A DNA stretch of 25,448 bases from CAYSLC01 sp964431545 (GCA_964431545.1 CAYSLC010000061.1:1-25448); one strand, 5' to 3'; counted from the stretch's first letter, positions 7,600 through 15,516 are shown. Translations and numbers: made by a program. Notes: generated by a model not told the origin, from the letters alone.

Positions 7600-7880
7600 T
7601 TTTTTTTGCCGGCGGATCGGCCGGCCTCGACAGGGGCTTCCCGGACGAACCGCTCCGGAAACTTGCCGATTTCGAAGTCCGCCTTCCGACGGTCCCGGAG
7701 GGTCGTCCCGGTCCGGTGGAGCCGGTCCTGGGACCGCTCCACCAGTTCGGGGAACCTTCGAGCAACCGGCTCTTCCGCCCGGATTGGACGGCCCGGACCG
7801 GGGGGGCGTCCCTATCGTTTTTCTTCGTCGATAAGGGGTTTGTGGGGTTTTTCCTCGGCATTCGCTTTTCCGCCCGTCAC
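7596..7880 (-). other. Small frame interrupted by an in-frame amber codon
   Basis: Nineteen bases after the 29-aa gene, a GTG at 7880 opens a 22-codon hydrophilic peptide (T-G-G-K-A-N-A-E-E-K then P-L-I-D-E-E-K-R) that ends in TAG at 7814-7812. The same frame continues for another 71 codons to TGA at 7598-7596, with protein-like composition (for example LVERSQDRLHRTG and KADFEIGKFPERF). Either the first 22 codons are a tiny gene and the rest is incidental, or a ~94-codon gene has been broken by a nonsense mutation. No good ribosome site is seen before the GTG. The final TGA overlaps the -35 of the TRAP promoter. I do not recognise a family. The rest of the 300-bp gap 7600-7898 shows nothing else. 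Confidence 0.3.
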
Positions 7881-7898
7881 CTGACAGGCATTGCGCAT

Positions 7899-7988
7899 TC
7901 ACGTGGATATCCCCATCTTCGGCAGGATATAGGCCTGGAGCAGGACATACACCCCGATGATGGCCAGAAAGATCAGAATCTCCTTCAT
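7899..7988 (-). CDS. 29-residue single-pass membrane peptide
   Basis: A 30-codon frame on the minus strand starts at ATG 7988, preceded by a near-perfect ribosome site (AAGGAGGT, 5 bases before the ATG), the strongest in this part of the window. The peptide begins MKEI, has one uninterrupted hydrophobic helix (about residues 4-22, ILIFLAIIGVYVLLQAYIL) and ends in P-K-M-G-I-S-T. Too short for standard gene finders, but the ribosome site, the high-quality helix and the clean stop argue that it is real. Small proteins with this kind of helix and a terminal LPK-x-G motif are, from memory, common in related anaerobes, but I cannot name a function. It lies downstream of mobB and the zinc-ribbon gene, separated from them by a likely terminator, so it may have its own transcript. 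Confidence 0.7.
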   Translation of the reverse strand: MKEILIFLAIIGVYVLLQAYILPKMGIST

Positions 7989-8149
7989 TTCGTACCTCCT
8001 TTTCGGGTTGGGTTGTCGATCCGGATCCGGGTCCGCCGTCGCGTCGCCGTGGGAAAATCCCGGCTGTTTTCTCCGCCGAAGAGCCTCGAAACCGACTCGG
8101 GTTACGGGACCGGCGGAAAAAAAGGGAAAGGGCGACCAGATGGACGGAG

Positions 8150-8175
8150 AAAAAGCCGGGGGTCCCCACCCGGGC
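8150..8175 (-). terminator. Probable intrinsic terminator of the mobB operon
   Basis: Read on the minus strand, right after the TAG of the zinc-ribbon gene: GCC(C)GGG, an 8-base loop, CCCGGC and then five T (8154-8150). The stem has one bulged C. The placement immediately behind a stop codon supports the call. Confidence 0.5.
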
Positions 8176-8372
8176 TACGGGCCGGCGCAGGCCGGACAGA
8201 CCGGGAGGAAACGCTCCTTTTCGGTCCGGAAGTCCCAGCCGGACTCCTTCATGGCGTCCATGGCGCTCACCGGGGCCTCGCCCTCGGTGGTCCCGCCGGC
8301 GCCGCAGTCGACGCAGGTGAAGTCGTATCCCCAGTGGTCGGGGTTGAATCGGATCCAGTCGTTTTCGATCAT
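8175..8372 (-). CDS. Small zinc-ribbon-like protein next to mobB
   Basis: The 65-aa product starts at ATG 8372, which overlaps the mobB stop as ATGA (8369-8372), so the two are translationally coupled. It has two Cys pairs: CVDCG near residues 20-24 and CPAC near 60-63, the classic spacing of a zinc ribbon, plus several Trp residues (W6, W14, W46). The protein is hydrophilic and presumably cytoplasmic. The coupling suggests a role with MobB in molybdenum or tungsten enzyme assembly, or a regulator of it, but this is inference from position only; I do not recognise a named family. Confidence 0.75.
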   Translation of the reverse strand: MIENDWIRFNPDHWGYDFTCVDCGAGGTTEGEAPVSAMDAMKESGWDFRTEKERFLPVCPACAGP

Positions 8373-8947
8373 GGGCGGTCTCCTTCGGTGGTTTCCATGC
8401 TGGTTCGACATGCCTCTGCCCCGCGCGGTGGAACGGAACCGGGTCGTTGGCCCCGGACGGCGGCGCCCAGGAAGGTCTCCCGGATGAAGTCGGCCAGCCC
8501 CTCGATGTCGTCGGGGGCGAACCGGGGAACCGCTGCGTTCACCTCGGCATCCGTCACCAGGGCAACCAGCAGGTCCGATCCCAGAAAGATGGGCGCCTTT
8601 CCCGTCTCCGGCCGGTAGACCTCGATCTTGGGCCGGTTTTCCCGCTTGTAGCCTTCGGTGATCACCAGATCCAGGTCCTGGAAATAGAGGGCCAGGCTGT
8701 CCAGGGAATCGCACCCCATCTCCTTGACCATGGAGATCCGGTTCCCCGAGGCGACGATGACCGTATCGGCCCCGGCCGCCTTGTGGCGCCAGCTGTCCTT
8801 TCCTCGCCTGTCGAACTCCACCGCGTGGGAAGCGTGTTTGACGGTGCCCACGCGGTACCCCCTCGACTTCAACACGGGGAGCAGCCTTTCCAGGAGTGTG
8901 GTCTTGCCGGACCCGGAGGTGCCGACGATGGAGATGATGGGGGTCAT
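8369..8947 (-). CDS. mobB: MobB, molybdopterin-guanine dinucleotide biosynthesis adaptor
   Basis: The 192-aa product has the MobB layout: a Walker A loop GTSGSGKTT at residues 9-17, the VGTVKHASH segment near residue 33-41 (in MobB a typical VGTIKHTHH), DSWRHKAAGAD near 52, and D-L-V-I-T-E-G-Y-K-R near 91-100 as Walker B-like region. MobB binds GTP and helps deliver the guanine-dinucleotide form of the molybdenum or tungsten cofactor to enzymes such as formate dehydrogenases. The start at 8947 is preferred over an ATG at 9022 because AAGGA lies 5 bases upstream and the promoter at 8994-9022 would cover the earlier one. The C-terminus has a basic and Pro-rich tail (after residue ~165) that is longer than usual. 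No mobA or moa gene is in the window. Confidence 0.93.
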   Translation of the reverse strand: MTPIISIVGTSGSGKTTLLERLLPVLKSRGYRVGTVKHASHAVEFDRRGKDSWRHKAAGADTVIVASGNRISMVKEMGCDSLDSLALYFQDLDLVITEGYKRENRPKIEVYRPETGKAPIFLGSDLLVALVTDAEVNAAVPRFAPDDIEGLADFIRETFLGAAVRGQRPGSVPPRGAEACRTSMETTEGDRP

Positions 8948-8993
8948 GATCGTCCTTGGCCTTTTACCTTGTTCGGGATCGCACACGGGGAGC

Positions 8994-9022
8994 AATATAA
9001 CCACCGGCCGGCGGTTTGACAA
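8994..9022 (-). promoter_or_regulatory. Probable sigma70-type promoter for mobB
   Basis: On the minus strand TTGTCA (9022-9017), 17 bases, TATATT (8999-8994); the transcript would begin near 8987, about 40 bases before the mobB ATG. Immediately upstream, GGGCA-AG-TGCCC (9025-9036) forms an inverted repeat that may be the transcript end of the deaminase gene or an operator. Confidence 0.6.
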
Positions 9023-9053
9023 TCGGGCAAGTGCCCGCCGGAGATCCCGGAGG

Positions 9054-10382
9054 TCAGCCCCCGTCCCCCACGGGATCCTTTGCGGAGATTTCCGCGGCCA
9101 CCGTGCGGGCGTCGGCCATCACCCGGTCCACATCCAGGGTCAGAAGGGTCCGGTTCTCCATGACCACCCGGCCGTTGATGACCGAGGCGGCCACATCCCC
9201 CCCCTGGGCCGCGTAGACCAGGTGGGATTCTGGATGGTACATGGGGGTGAGGTGGGGTTTGTTCGTATCGATGACGATGAGGTCGGCCCGCTTTCCCGGT
9301 TCCAGGGAGCCGGTGATCTCCCCCAGGCCCAGGGCCCGGGCGCCGTCGATGGTGGCCATGCGCAGGGCCGTGGCCGCGTCGAGGACGGTGGGGTCGAGGG
9401 CCGCGACCTTGTGGAGCTTGGCGGCGGTATCCATCTCCAGAAACAGGTCGAGGTCGTTGTTGCTGGAGCACCCGTCGGTCCCCAGGGCCACGCGGACGCC
9501 CGCGTCGAGCAGCTTCGGCACCGGCGCGATCCCCGAGGCGAGCTTCATGTTGCTCTCGGGGTTGTGGGCCACCTTGACCTCGAATCCGGCCAGAAGCTCG
9601 ATGTCCTCTTCGGTAAGGGAGACGCAGTGGCAGGCCAGCAGGCGGGGGGAGAGGATCCCCAGTTCCCTCAGGTGACCCACCGGGGTCCTGCCGTACCGTT
9701 TCCGGATGGTCTCCACCTCGTCGGCCGTCTCCGAGACGTGGATCACCAAGGGCGCGCCCCGGTCCCGGGAGAGGACCTCGGCCCGTTGGAGAAGCTCCGG
9801 GGCGCAGAGGTAGGGCGAGTGGGGCTCCACGGCGACAGTGATCAAAGGGTCCCCTCTCCACCGTTCCATGAGGGCCTCGGTGTATCGGAATCCCGCTTCG
9901 ATGGGGCCGTAGTTGGGCGAGGGGAAGTCGTAGAGGACCTCCCCCACCACGGCCCGGATTCCGGCGGCCTTGGCGGCCTCGGCCACGGCGCCGGTGAAGA
10001 GGTACATGTCGCAGAAGGTGGTGGTTCCCGAGAGGATCATCTCGGCGCAGGCCAGCAGGGTTCCGGCGCGGACCCCCTCCGCGTCGAGCCGGGCCTCGGC
10101 CGGAAAGATGTGGTCGTTGAGCCACTCCATGAGGGGGAGGTCGTCGGCCAGGCCCCGGAAAAGGGTCATGGCGGCGTGGGTGTGGGCGTTGACCAGGCCG
10201 GGCATGATGATGCCGCCCCCGGCGTCGAGGGTCCGGGCCGCGGAAACGGCGCCGACCTCGGCCTCCGGTCCAACGGCGGTGATCCGGTCCCCGGAGACGG
10301 CCACCGCGCCCCGGGGGATGATTCGGTGTTCCGGGTCCATGGAAAGGACGGTGCCGTTGGTCACCAGCAGGTCAGCTTCCAT
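9054..10382 (-). CDS. mtaD: 5-methylthioadenosine / S-adenosylhomocysteine deaminase (amidohydrolase)
   Basis: The 442-aa product is an amidohydrolase of the MtaD/TrzN-like group. Visible metal ligands are HTH in NAHTH (His67, His69), the later VEPHSPY and HVSETADE segments around residues 185-220, and the Asp in ALGTDGCSSNND near 300. These are the zinc or iron ligands and catalytic acid of the family. The reaction converts methylthioadenosine, adenosylhomocysteine or adenosine to the inosine analogue plus ammonia. The start is at 10382 with GGAG 7 bases before it. The gene overlaps the end of the phosphorylase gene by 11 bp, so the two form one operon: phosphorylase first, deaminase second. 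Together they would turn methylthioadenosine into methylthioinosine and then into hypoxanthine and methylthioribose-1-phosphate. Length and motifs are normal for the family; the exact substrate is less certain. Confidence 0.93.
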   Translation of the reverse strand: MEADLLVTNGTVLSMDPEHRIIPRGAVAVSGDRITAVGPEAEVGAVSAARTLDAGGGIIMPGLVNAHTHAAMTLFRGLADDLPLMEWLNDHIFPAEARLDAEGVRAGTLLACAEMILSGTTTFCDMYLFTGAVAEAAKAAGIRAVVGEVLYDFPSPNYGPIEAGFRYTEALMERWRGDPLITVAVEPHSPYLCAPELLQRAEVLSRDRGAPLVIHVSETADEVETIRKRYGRTPVGHLRELGILSPRLLACHCVSLTEEDIELLAGFEVKVAHNPESNMKLASGIAPVPKLLDAGVRVALGTDGCSSNNDLDLFLEMDTAAKLHKVAALDPTVLDAATALRMATIDGARALGLGEITGSLEPGKRADLIVIDTNKPHLTPMYHPESHLVYAAQGGDVAASVINGRVVMENRTLLTLDVDRVMADARTVAAEISAKDPVGDGG

Positions 10383-11202
10383 CGCGCTTCTCCGTTATTT
10401 TCCGGATGAGGGTTTCCAGCCGGGGTGCCGCGGCATTGGCCACGGCGATGATCTCCTCCACGGTGGCCGGCGCCGGGCGGTCGGGATCATGGACGTTGGT
10501 GATGATGGAGATCCCCGCCACCCGCATGCCCCCGTGGACCGCCGCGATCACCTCCTGGATGGTGGACAGGCCCACGGCGTCCGCCCCGATGGTCCGCAGG
10601 AACCGGATCTCCGCCGGCGTCTCCAATGAAGGCCCTTTCAACCCAGCGTAGACGCCTTTGCGCGTGAGAAGGCCGGCCTCCCGGGCCGCGGCTTCGGCCG
10701 TCTCCACCAGGTCCGGGGGATAGGCCCGGCCCATGTCGGGGAACCGGATCCCCCAGGCGTCCTCGTTGGGGCCCACCAGGGGCGTCTCGCCGGTCAGGTT
10801 GATGTGGTCCGTGATGAGCATCAGGTCGCCGGGGCCGAAGGCCGGGTTCAATCCGCCGGCGGCGTTGGAGAGGATCAGCTCCGATACCCCCAGGGCGCGC
10901 AGGACCCGGACGGGAAAGGTCACCTCCCGGGGGGTGTATCCCTCATAGAGGTGGAACCGGCCCTGGAGGACCGCCACCGGCACGGCCCCCATCCGGCCGA
11001 GGAGGAGCCGCCCCGGATGGCTCTCCACGGTGGAGACCGGAAAATGGGGAATCTCCGCATAGGAAACGGCATGGTCCACCGTGAGGCAGCGGGCGCAGTC
11101 GCCGAGGCCCGTCCCGGTGATCACCCCCACGGCGGGGCGCTCCTTCAGCCGCTGTTCCAGGTATTGGGCGGTGTGGGCCACGTTTTCGGCATAGGTGGAC
11201 AT
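10372..11202 (-). CDS. Purine nucleoside phosphorylase, possibly methylthioinosine phosphorylase
   Basis: The 276-aa product belongs to the trimeric PNP/MTAP family. Motifs in order: GVITGTGLG (phosphate loop), FPVSTVESHPGRL, GRFHLYEGY, SNAAGGLNP, GPSLETPAEIRFL (with the Glu that binds the base) and SIITN, whose Asn marks preference for 6-oxopurines; adenine-specific members have Asp there. The enzyme would split inosine-type nucleosides with phosphate. Start chosen at 11202 because AAGGAGG lies 8 bases before it; an ATG at 11241 in the same frame has no such site. It heads the operon with mtaD. In bacteria such as Pseudomonas aeruginosa, deamination of methylthioadenosine is followed by a phosphorylase acting on methylthioinosine, so this enzyme may do that rather than, or in addition to, inosine salvage. 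Confidence 0.92.
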   Translation of the reverse strand: MSTYAENVAHTAQYLEQRLKERPAVGVITGTGLGDCARCLTVDHAVSYAEIPHFPVSTVESHPGRLLLGRMGAVPVAVLQGRFHLYEGYTPREVTFPVRVLRALGVSELILSNAAGGLNPAFGPGDLMLITDHINLTGETPLVGPNEDAWGIRFPDMGRAYPPDLVETAEAAAREAGLLTRKGVYAGLKGPSLETPAEIRFLRTIGADAVGLSTIQEVIAAVHGGMRVAGISIITNVHDPDRPAPATVEEIIAVANAAAPRLETLIRKITEKRDGS

Positions 11203-11284
11203 GGCGGCGCCTCCTTTCCGGGTCTGTCCTTGAGCCTTCATGGGGTCGCGTCGGTCCGGCCGGCGGAGTTTCCGGTTTATCGGT

Positions 11285-11313
11285 TTAACTTCGCCCGGCT
11301 TTTGTGGTATGGA
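11285..11313 (+). promoter_or_regulatory. Weak promoter candidate for the hybrid kinase operon
   Basis: TTAACT (11285-11290), 17 bases, TATGGA (11308-11313), about 200 bases before the kinase start. This AT-richer patch sits in the divergent region (11203-11520) between the phosphorylase and the kinase, where I see no gene. The match is modest and no ribosome-site evidence helps. Confidence 0.3.
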
Positions 11314-11520
11314 TGGAGCAACGGCAATAACCGCCGCCTTACAGCGCCGGGCACGGCCGGGGCGGCATCGGACCGGCTTTCACCCCTCGCGCGGGGATCA
11401 CTCCGCGCGCGGATTTCCAAAGGCGGTCATCATAGCCCGGACCGATGGTTCCGTCAACACGGCGGGGACCGAAAACGTGCTTCCAACGGCGGGCACCGAC
11501 ACGATGGCGATCGAATCACA

Positions 11521-13641
11521 ATGAGTCACACACCCCGGCGGCCCGAGACCGCTCCCATGCCCATGGCGTCGCGCGCCTTCTTCCAGTCGGTGCTCGACGC
11601 CCTCTCTTCCCACATCGCCATTCTGGACGGGGAGAGCCGTGTGATCGCCGTCAACGCCGCCTGGCGCCGGTTCGCCCGGAGGAACGGATGGGCCGGGGAC
11701 GGCGGCTTCGGCATCGGAGCCAACTATATCGATTTGTGCCGGAGGGCTTCCGGTCGGAATTCCGACGAGGCCCCCGCCGTGGCCCGTGCCTTGCGGCAGC
11801 TCCTGGACCGGGAGCGGGACCTCTTCTCCGTGGAATACCCCTGCCATGGACCGCGGAAGAGGCGGTGGTTTCTCCTCCAGGCCACCCGCTTCACCGAGGC
11901 CGGAAGCTCGTATCTGGTGACCGCCCACCATGACATCACCGGGAGGAAGGAGGCCGAGGCGAACCGGAGCCGGACCCTGGTGGACCTGGAGAAGGCCAAA
12001 CACCGCGCCGAAGAGGCCAACCGGGCCAAGAGCGCCTTTTTGGCCAATATGAGCCACGAGATCCGAACGCCCATGAACGCCATCATCGGCATGGCCGAGC
12101 TGCTCCGCCACACCTCCCTGGACCGGGAACAGCAGGAGTTCGTGGAGATCATCCACACCTCTTCGGACCTGCTCATGGTCCTGATCAACGACATCCTCGA
12201 CTTTTCGAAGATCGAGGCCGGGAAGATCGACCTGGAGTCTCACGAGTTCGATCCCCGGTCCAAGGTCAAGGAGGTCATGGACCTCTTCCGGAACCGGGCC
12301 GAGGAGCACCGCCTCGATCTATCCCTGGAGATCGCCCCGGAGGTGCCCGACCGCCTGCGGGGGGATTCGGCCCGGATGCGGCAGATCCTGGTCAACCTCC
12401 TGGGAAACGCCGTCAAGTTCACCCCCCGGGGCGGGGTGGCCGTGCGGATCCGCAGGGAACGGGAGGACGGGGATCGGGTCCGCCTGGCCATGGAGGTGGC
12501 GGACACCGGCATCGGGATCCCCCCGGAGCGTCGGGAGCACCTCTTCCGTCCCTTCTCCCAGGGGGACGGCTCCACGAGCCGGAGGTACGGAGGCACCGGA
12601 CTGGGGCTGGCCATCTCCCGGGAGCTGGCCCGGATCATGGGGGGGGACATCGAAGTGGAGAGCGAGGTGGGGCGGGGCTCCACCTTCCGGGCCGTCCTGG
12701 AGGTGGAAAAGGTCCCCCCTATTCCCGGGCGGGACGGCGGGTCGGCGGGCGCGGCGCAAGGGCGACCCCGGTCTCCGGACGGCGCCGCCGCCCGCAAGGA
12801 GACCCCCGCCCCCATCCTTCTGGTGGAAGACCAGCCCGCGAATCAGAAAGTGGCCCAGGGGATTCTCAAGCGGTTCGGCTACGCCGTGGATGTGGCCGGA
12901 GACGGGCGGACGGCGGTGGAGGCCCTCGGACGGAAGGCGTACGATCTGGTCTTAATGGACGTCTCCATGCCCGAAATGGACGGCTTCGAGGCGACCCGGG
13001 CCATCCGGGACCCGGAATCCAGCGTGATCGACCCCGGAATCCCCATCATCGCCATGACCGCCCACGCCCTCAAGGGCGACCGGGAGCGGTGCCTGGCCGC
13101 CGGCATGGACGACTACATCGCCAAGCCCATCCAGCCCGACGAGTTGCTGGCCGCCGTCCGGCGGTGCCGGCCCGTCGCGGATGGACCGCCCGCCTCCGCT
13201 CCGACGGAGGGGGATCCGCCCGGTCGGGGAGAGGCGGTCTTCGACCGGAAAAGCCTCCTGGCCCGGCTGGGCGCGGACGAAGACCTGTTCCGGGAGGTGG
13301 TCCGGCTCTTTCTGGACCAGGCCCCGGTCCAACTGGAAAACCTGAGACGGAGCCTGGCGGAGGAAAATATGGAACGGGCCGCCCTGGAATCCCACACCAT
13401 CAAGGGGATGGCCGCCAACATCTCCGCGGATCGGATGAGGTCCTCCGCCCGACGGATCGAAGCGGCGGTGGGATCGGGGAAGGTGGCGGAGGCCCGGGTC
13501 GGCCTGGCCGACCTGGAATCGGCCTTCCACCACTTCCTCGGGGCGGTTTCCCCCAAGGAGCGGGGGGATCGAACCGATGATTCCGCTTCCACCGGGCCCG
13601 AACCCGAAACCGACGCGGCTCGTGGAGGAGACCCATCGTGA
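11521..13641 (+). CDS. Hybrid sensor histidine kinase (PAS-HisKA-HATPase-REC-Hpt)
   Basis: The 706-aa product is a soluble five-domain kinase with no membrane segment. Domains: PAS (about residues 18-145, ending TAHHDITGRKEAE), a short coiled linker, HisKA with the phospho-His179 in MSHEIRTPMN, HATPase (about 275-400) with NLLGNAVKF, DTGIGIP and GTGLGLAIS, a receiver (about 430-550) with Asp480 in LMDVSMPEMDG and Lys in YIAKP, and a C-terminal Hpt domain (about 585-670) with His625 in ESHTIKGMAAN. The start at 11521 is the first ATG before the PAS domain; the frame is open far upstream, but that part lies across the divergent phosphorylase gene. The ribosome site is poor. The signal would be sensed in the cytoplasm by the PAS domain. 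The 3' end overlaps the next kinase by GTGA (13638-13641), implying tight coupling. Confidence 0.93.
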   Translation: MSHTPRRPETAPMPMASRAFFQSVLDALSSHIAILDGESRVIAVNAAWRRFARRNGWAGDGGFGIGANYIDLCRRASGRNSDEAPAVARALRQLLDRERDLFSVEYPCHGPRKRRWFLLQATRFTEAGSSYLVTAHHDITGRKEAEANRSRTLVDLEKAKHRAEEANRAKSAFLANMSHEIRTPMNAIIGMAELLRHTSLDREQQEFVEIIHTSSDLLMVLINDILDFSKIEAGKIDLESHEFDPRSKVKEVMDLFRNRAEEHRLDLSLEIAPEVPDRLRGDSARMRQILVNLLGNAVKFTPRGGVAVRIRREREDGDRVRLAMEVADTGIGIPPERREHLFRPFSQGDGSTSRRYGGTGLGLAISRELARIMGGDIEVESEVGRGSTFRAVLEVEKVPPIPGRDGGSAGAAQGRPRSPDGAAARKETPAPILLVEDQPANQKVAQGILKRFGYAVDVAGDGRTAVEALGRKAYDLVLMDVSMPEMDGFEATRAIRDPESSVIDPGIPIIAMTAHALKGDRERCLAAGMDDYIAKPIQPDELLAAVRRCRPVADGPPASAPTEGDPPGRGEAVFDRKSLLARLGADEDLFREVVRLFLDQAPVQLENLRRSLAEENMERAALESHTIKGMAANISADRMRSSARRIEAAVGSGKVAEARVGLADLESAFHHFLGAVSPKERGDRTDDSASTGPEPETDAARGGDPS

Positions 13642-14813
13642 CCGATCCATCCAGAATCATGATCGTGGAGGATGAGTTCATCGTGGCACAGGACCTGCAA
13701 AGAACCGTGGAGCGGCTGGGGCACAGGGTCTGCGGCATCGCGCCCTCGGGCGACCGGGCCGTCGCCATGGCACGGGAACTCACGCCGGATCTGATCCTCA
13801 TGGACATCATCCTCAGAGGGGGCATGGACGGCATCGAAGCGGCCCGAACCATCCAGGAACGCTCGGAGGTCCCGGTGATCTACCTGACGGCCTACGCCGA
13901 TCCCGCAACCATCGAGCGGGTCAAGAACACCGAACCCTTCGGATACCTGGTCAAACCGTTCAAGGACCGGGAACTCGACGCAAACATCCGAATGGCCCTC
14001 TACAGGTCTCGGAACGAGAAGAAGCTCCGGGCCGCCGATGAGGCCATCGAACTCAACGAGTTTCTCCAGCGGGAGATCGCCCACAGAAAGGAGGTGGAGC
14101 AGGATCTGAAGGCGTCCAAGGAAAGGCTCCAGGTCCTGTCGGCAAAGCTCATCGGGGCCCAGGAGGAGGAGCGCCGGCGGGTGGCCAACGAGATCCACGA
14201 CAGCATCGGCTCCAGCCTGACCGCCATCAAATACGCCGCCCAGGAGGCGATCCGGGAAGCGGGCGCCGGGGACCCGGGGGTGATCCGGTCCCTGGAGGAG
14301 GTGATCGCACAGATCCGGCGCACCATCGAGGAAGCCCGCCGGATCTCCACCAATCTGCGGCCTTCCATGATCGACGATCTGGGGCTGATCCCCACCATCC
14401 ACTGGTTCTGCCGGGAGTTTTCCAAGATCTACGACGGCATCGAGGTGGACCACCGCCTCGACGTGGCGGAGAGCCGGGTGGGGGAGAATCTGAAGATCGT
14501 GATCTACCGGATCATCCAGGAGGCGTTGAACAACGTGGCCAAGCACAGCGGGGCCCGCCGGGCACGGGTGTTTCTGGAGGGCGACGACGAGTGGATCCGG
14601 CTCACCGTCGAGGACGACGGCCGGGGGATCGGGCCGGGCGAGCCGCGGCGGGAAACCGGCCGCGTCGGCTCGGCGATGGGGCTTCGGAGCATGAAGGGGC
14701 GGGCTGAGCTTCTGGGTGGAGACTTCGAGATCGGCGACTCCCCCGAGGGCGGGGTCCGGATCCGCGCCGCCTGGCCGGTGTCCGCGCCGGAGGCCCTGGG
14801 GGACGATCCCTGA
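13638..14813 (+). CDS. Receiver-HisKA_3 histidine kinase (reverse hybrid)
   Basis: The 391-aa product begins with GTG, overlapping the stop of the upstream kinase. It has an N-terminal receiver (residues 1-120: Glu11-Asp12, phospho-acceptor Asp56 in LILMDIIL, Thr in YLTAYAD, Lys in YLVKPF) of the RpfG/CheY-like type, a coiled-coil linker (about 125-170, rich in Glu, Lys and Arg) and a HisKA_3 module with the phospho-His187 in RRRVANEIHDSIGSSL, followed by a HATPase with IIQEALNNVAKHS, VEDDGRGI and GLRSMKGRAELLGG. HisKA_3 kinases pair with NarL-type regulators. The receiver could be phosphorylated from the Hpt domain of its neighbour and in turn gate the kinase, giving a kinase-to-kinase relay. 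No membrane helix. Candidate outputs in the window are the regulators at 690-1364 and 1687-2355. Confidence 0.93.
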   Translation: MTDPSRIMIVEDEFIVAQDLQRTVERLGHRVCGIAPSGDRAVAMARELTPDLILMDIILRGGMDGIEAARTIQERSEVPVIYLTAYADPATIERVKNTEPFGYLVKPFKDRELDANIRMALYRSRNEKKLRAADEAIELNEFLQREIAHRKEVEQDLKASKERLQVLSAKLIGAQEEERRRVANEIHDSIGSSLTAIKYAAQEAIREAGAGDPGVIRSLEEVIAQIRRTIEEARRISTNLRPSMIDDLGLIPTIHWFCREFSKIYDGIEVDHRLDVAESRVGENLKIVIYRIIQEALNNVAKHSGARRARVFLEGDDEWIRLTVEDDGRGIGPGEPRRETGRVGSAMGLRSMKGRAELLGGDFEIGDSPEGGVRIRAAWPVSAPEALGDDP

Positions 14814-14926
14814 TGTGGGGGCCGGAGGACCGCGCACCCGTCCTTGTTCTAAACGGGTTCCGGGAAGGCGGCGGCAAGGCGTTTTCCGCAAGATGCCATT
14901 GACTTTTTCCCGTTCCTGTGAAATGG

Positions 14927-14955
14927 TTGACCGCCTTCTTTTCGGGCGTTTACGT
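14927..14955 (+). promoter_or_regulatory. Possible promoter for the redox operon
   Basis: TTGACC (14927-14932), 17 bases, TTACGT (14950-14955), 45 bases upstream of the NuoE-like start. A second TTGACT stands at 14899-14904 without a good -10. The 187-bp gap after the kinase is less GC-rich than its flanks and contains no gene. Confidence 0.35.
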
Positions 14956-15000
14956 ACCTGTTAACCCAATTTTTCGGACGCACGGGAGACCCAACGACTT

Positions 15001-15495
15001 ATGACAGCGCAACGACATCCGACGCACCCGGACATCACCCAGGAGATGTGGCAACAGGTGGACGAGATCATCGCGGCCCACCGGTCGAAACCCGGCTCGG
15101 TCATCGCCGTGTTGAGGGAGTGCCAGGACACGGTGGGATACCTGCCGGTCGAGCTGATGGACCACATCGGCTTCGGCCTGAACCTTCCCCGCAGTGATGT
15201 CTACGGCGTCGCGTCCTTCTATGCCCTTTTCTCCATGGAGCCCAAGGGCCGCCACACCATCAAGGTGTGCATGGGGACGGCATGTTACGTGAAAGGCATC
15301 AAGGAGGTCATGAGCCGCATCACCAACGAATACAAGCTGGGCGAAGGGGGGACGACGGCGGACCGCCGGTTCTCCCTGGAGGCGGTCCGCTGCCTCGGCG
15401 CCTGCGGCCTGGCGCCGGTGATGGTGGTGGACCAGACCACCCACGGGGATGTCAAGGCGGACAAGGTCCTGGAAATCCTGGAAACCTATGAATAG
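15001..15495 (+). CDS. NuoE-like [2Fe-2S] thioredoxin-fold subunit of a flavoprotein complex
   Basis: The 164-aa product has an N-terminal helical part (residues 1-75, including VIAVLRECQDTVGYLP and DVYGVASFYALF) and a thioredoxin-like C-terminal domain with the four cluster ligands Cys90, Cys95, Cys131 and Cys135 (KVCMGTACYVKG and RCLGACGLAP). This is the NuoE/HndA/HydC/StnA family, which carries one [2Fe-2S] cluster next to the flavin subunit. It is the first gene of a five-gene run on the plus strand; the DRTGG gene starts 21 bp after its stop. The complex I membrane arm is absent, so the protein belongs to a soluble or peripheral NADH-linked oxidoreductase, not to complex I. The ribosome site (GGGAG) is about 12 bases away, rather far. 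Confidence 0.93.
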   Translation: MTAQRHPTHPDITQEMWQQVDEIIAAHRSKPGSVIAVLRECQDTVGYLPVELMDHIGFGLNLPRSDVYGVASFYALFSMEPKGRHTIKVCMGTACYVKGIKEVMSRITNEYKLGEGGTTADRRFSLEAVRCLGACGLAPVMVVDQTTHGDVKADKVLEILETYE

Positions 15496-15516
15496 CCGCC
15501 GCCAGGATGGGAAGCG

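Noticed and set aside
10804..11520. In-frame upstream extension of the hybrid kinase
   Set aside because: It would cover the divergent phosphorylase gene and its ribosome site, and contains no domain; the ATG at 11521 starts just before the PAS domain.
13113..14891. Minus-strand open frame of 592 codons opposite the kinases
   Set aside because: Overlaps two clear kinase genes and has shadow-like composition.
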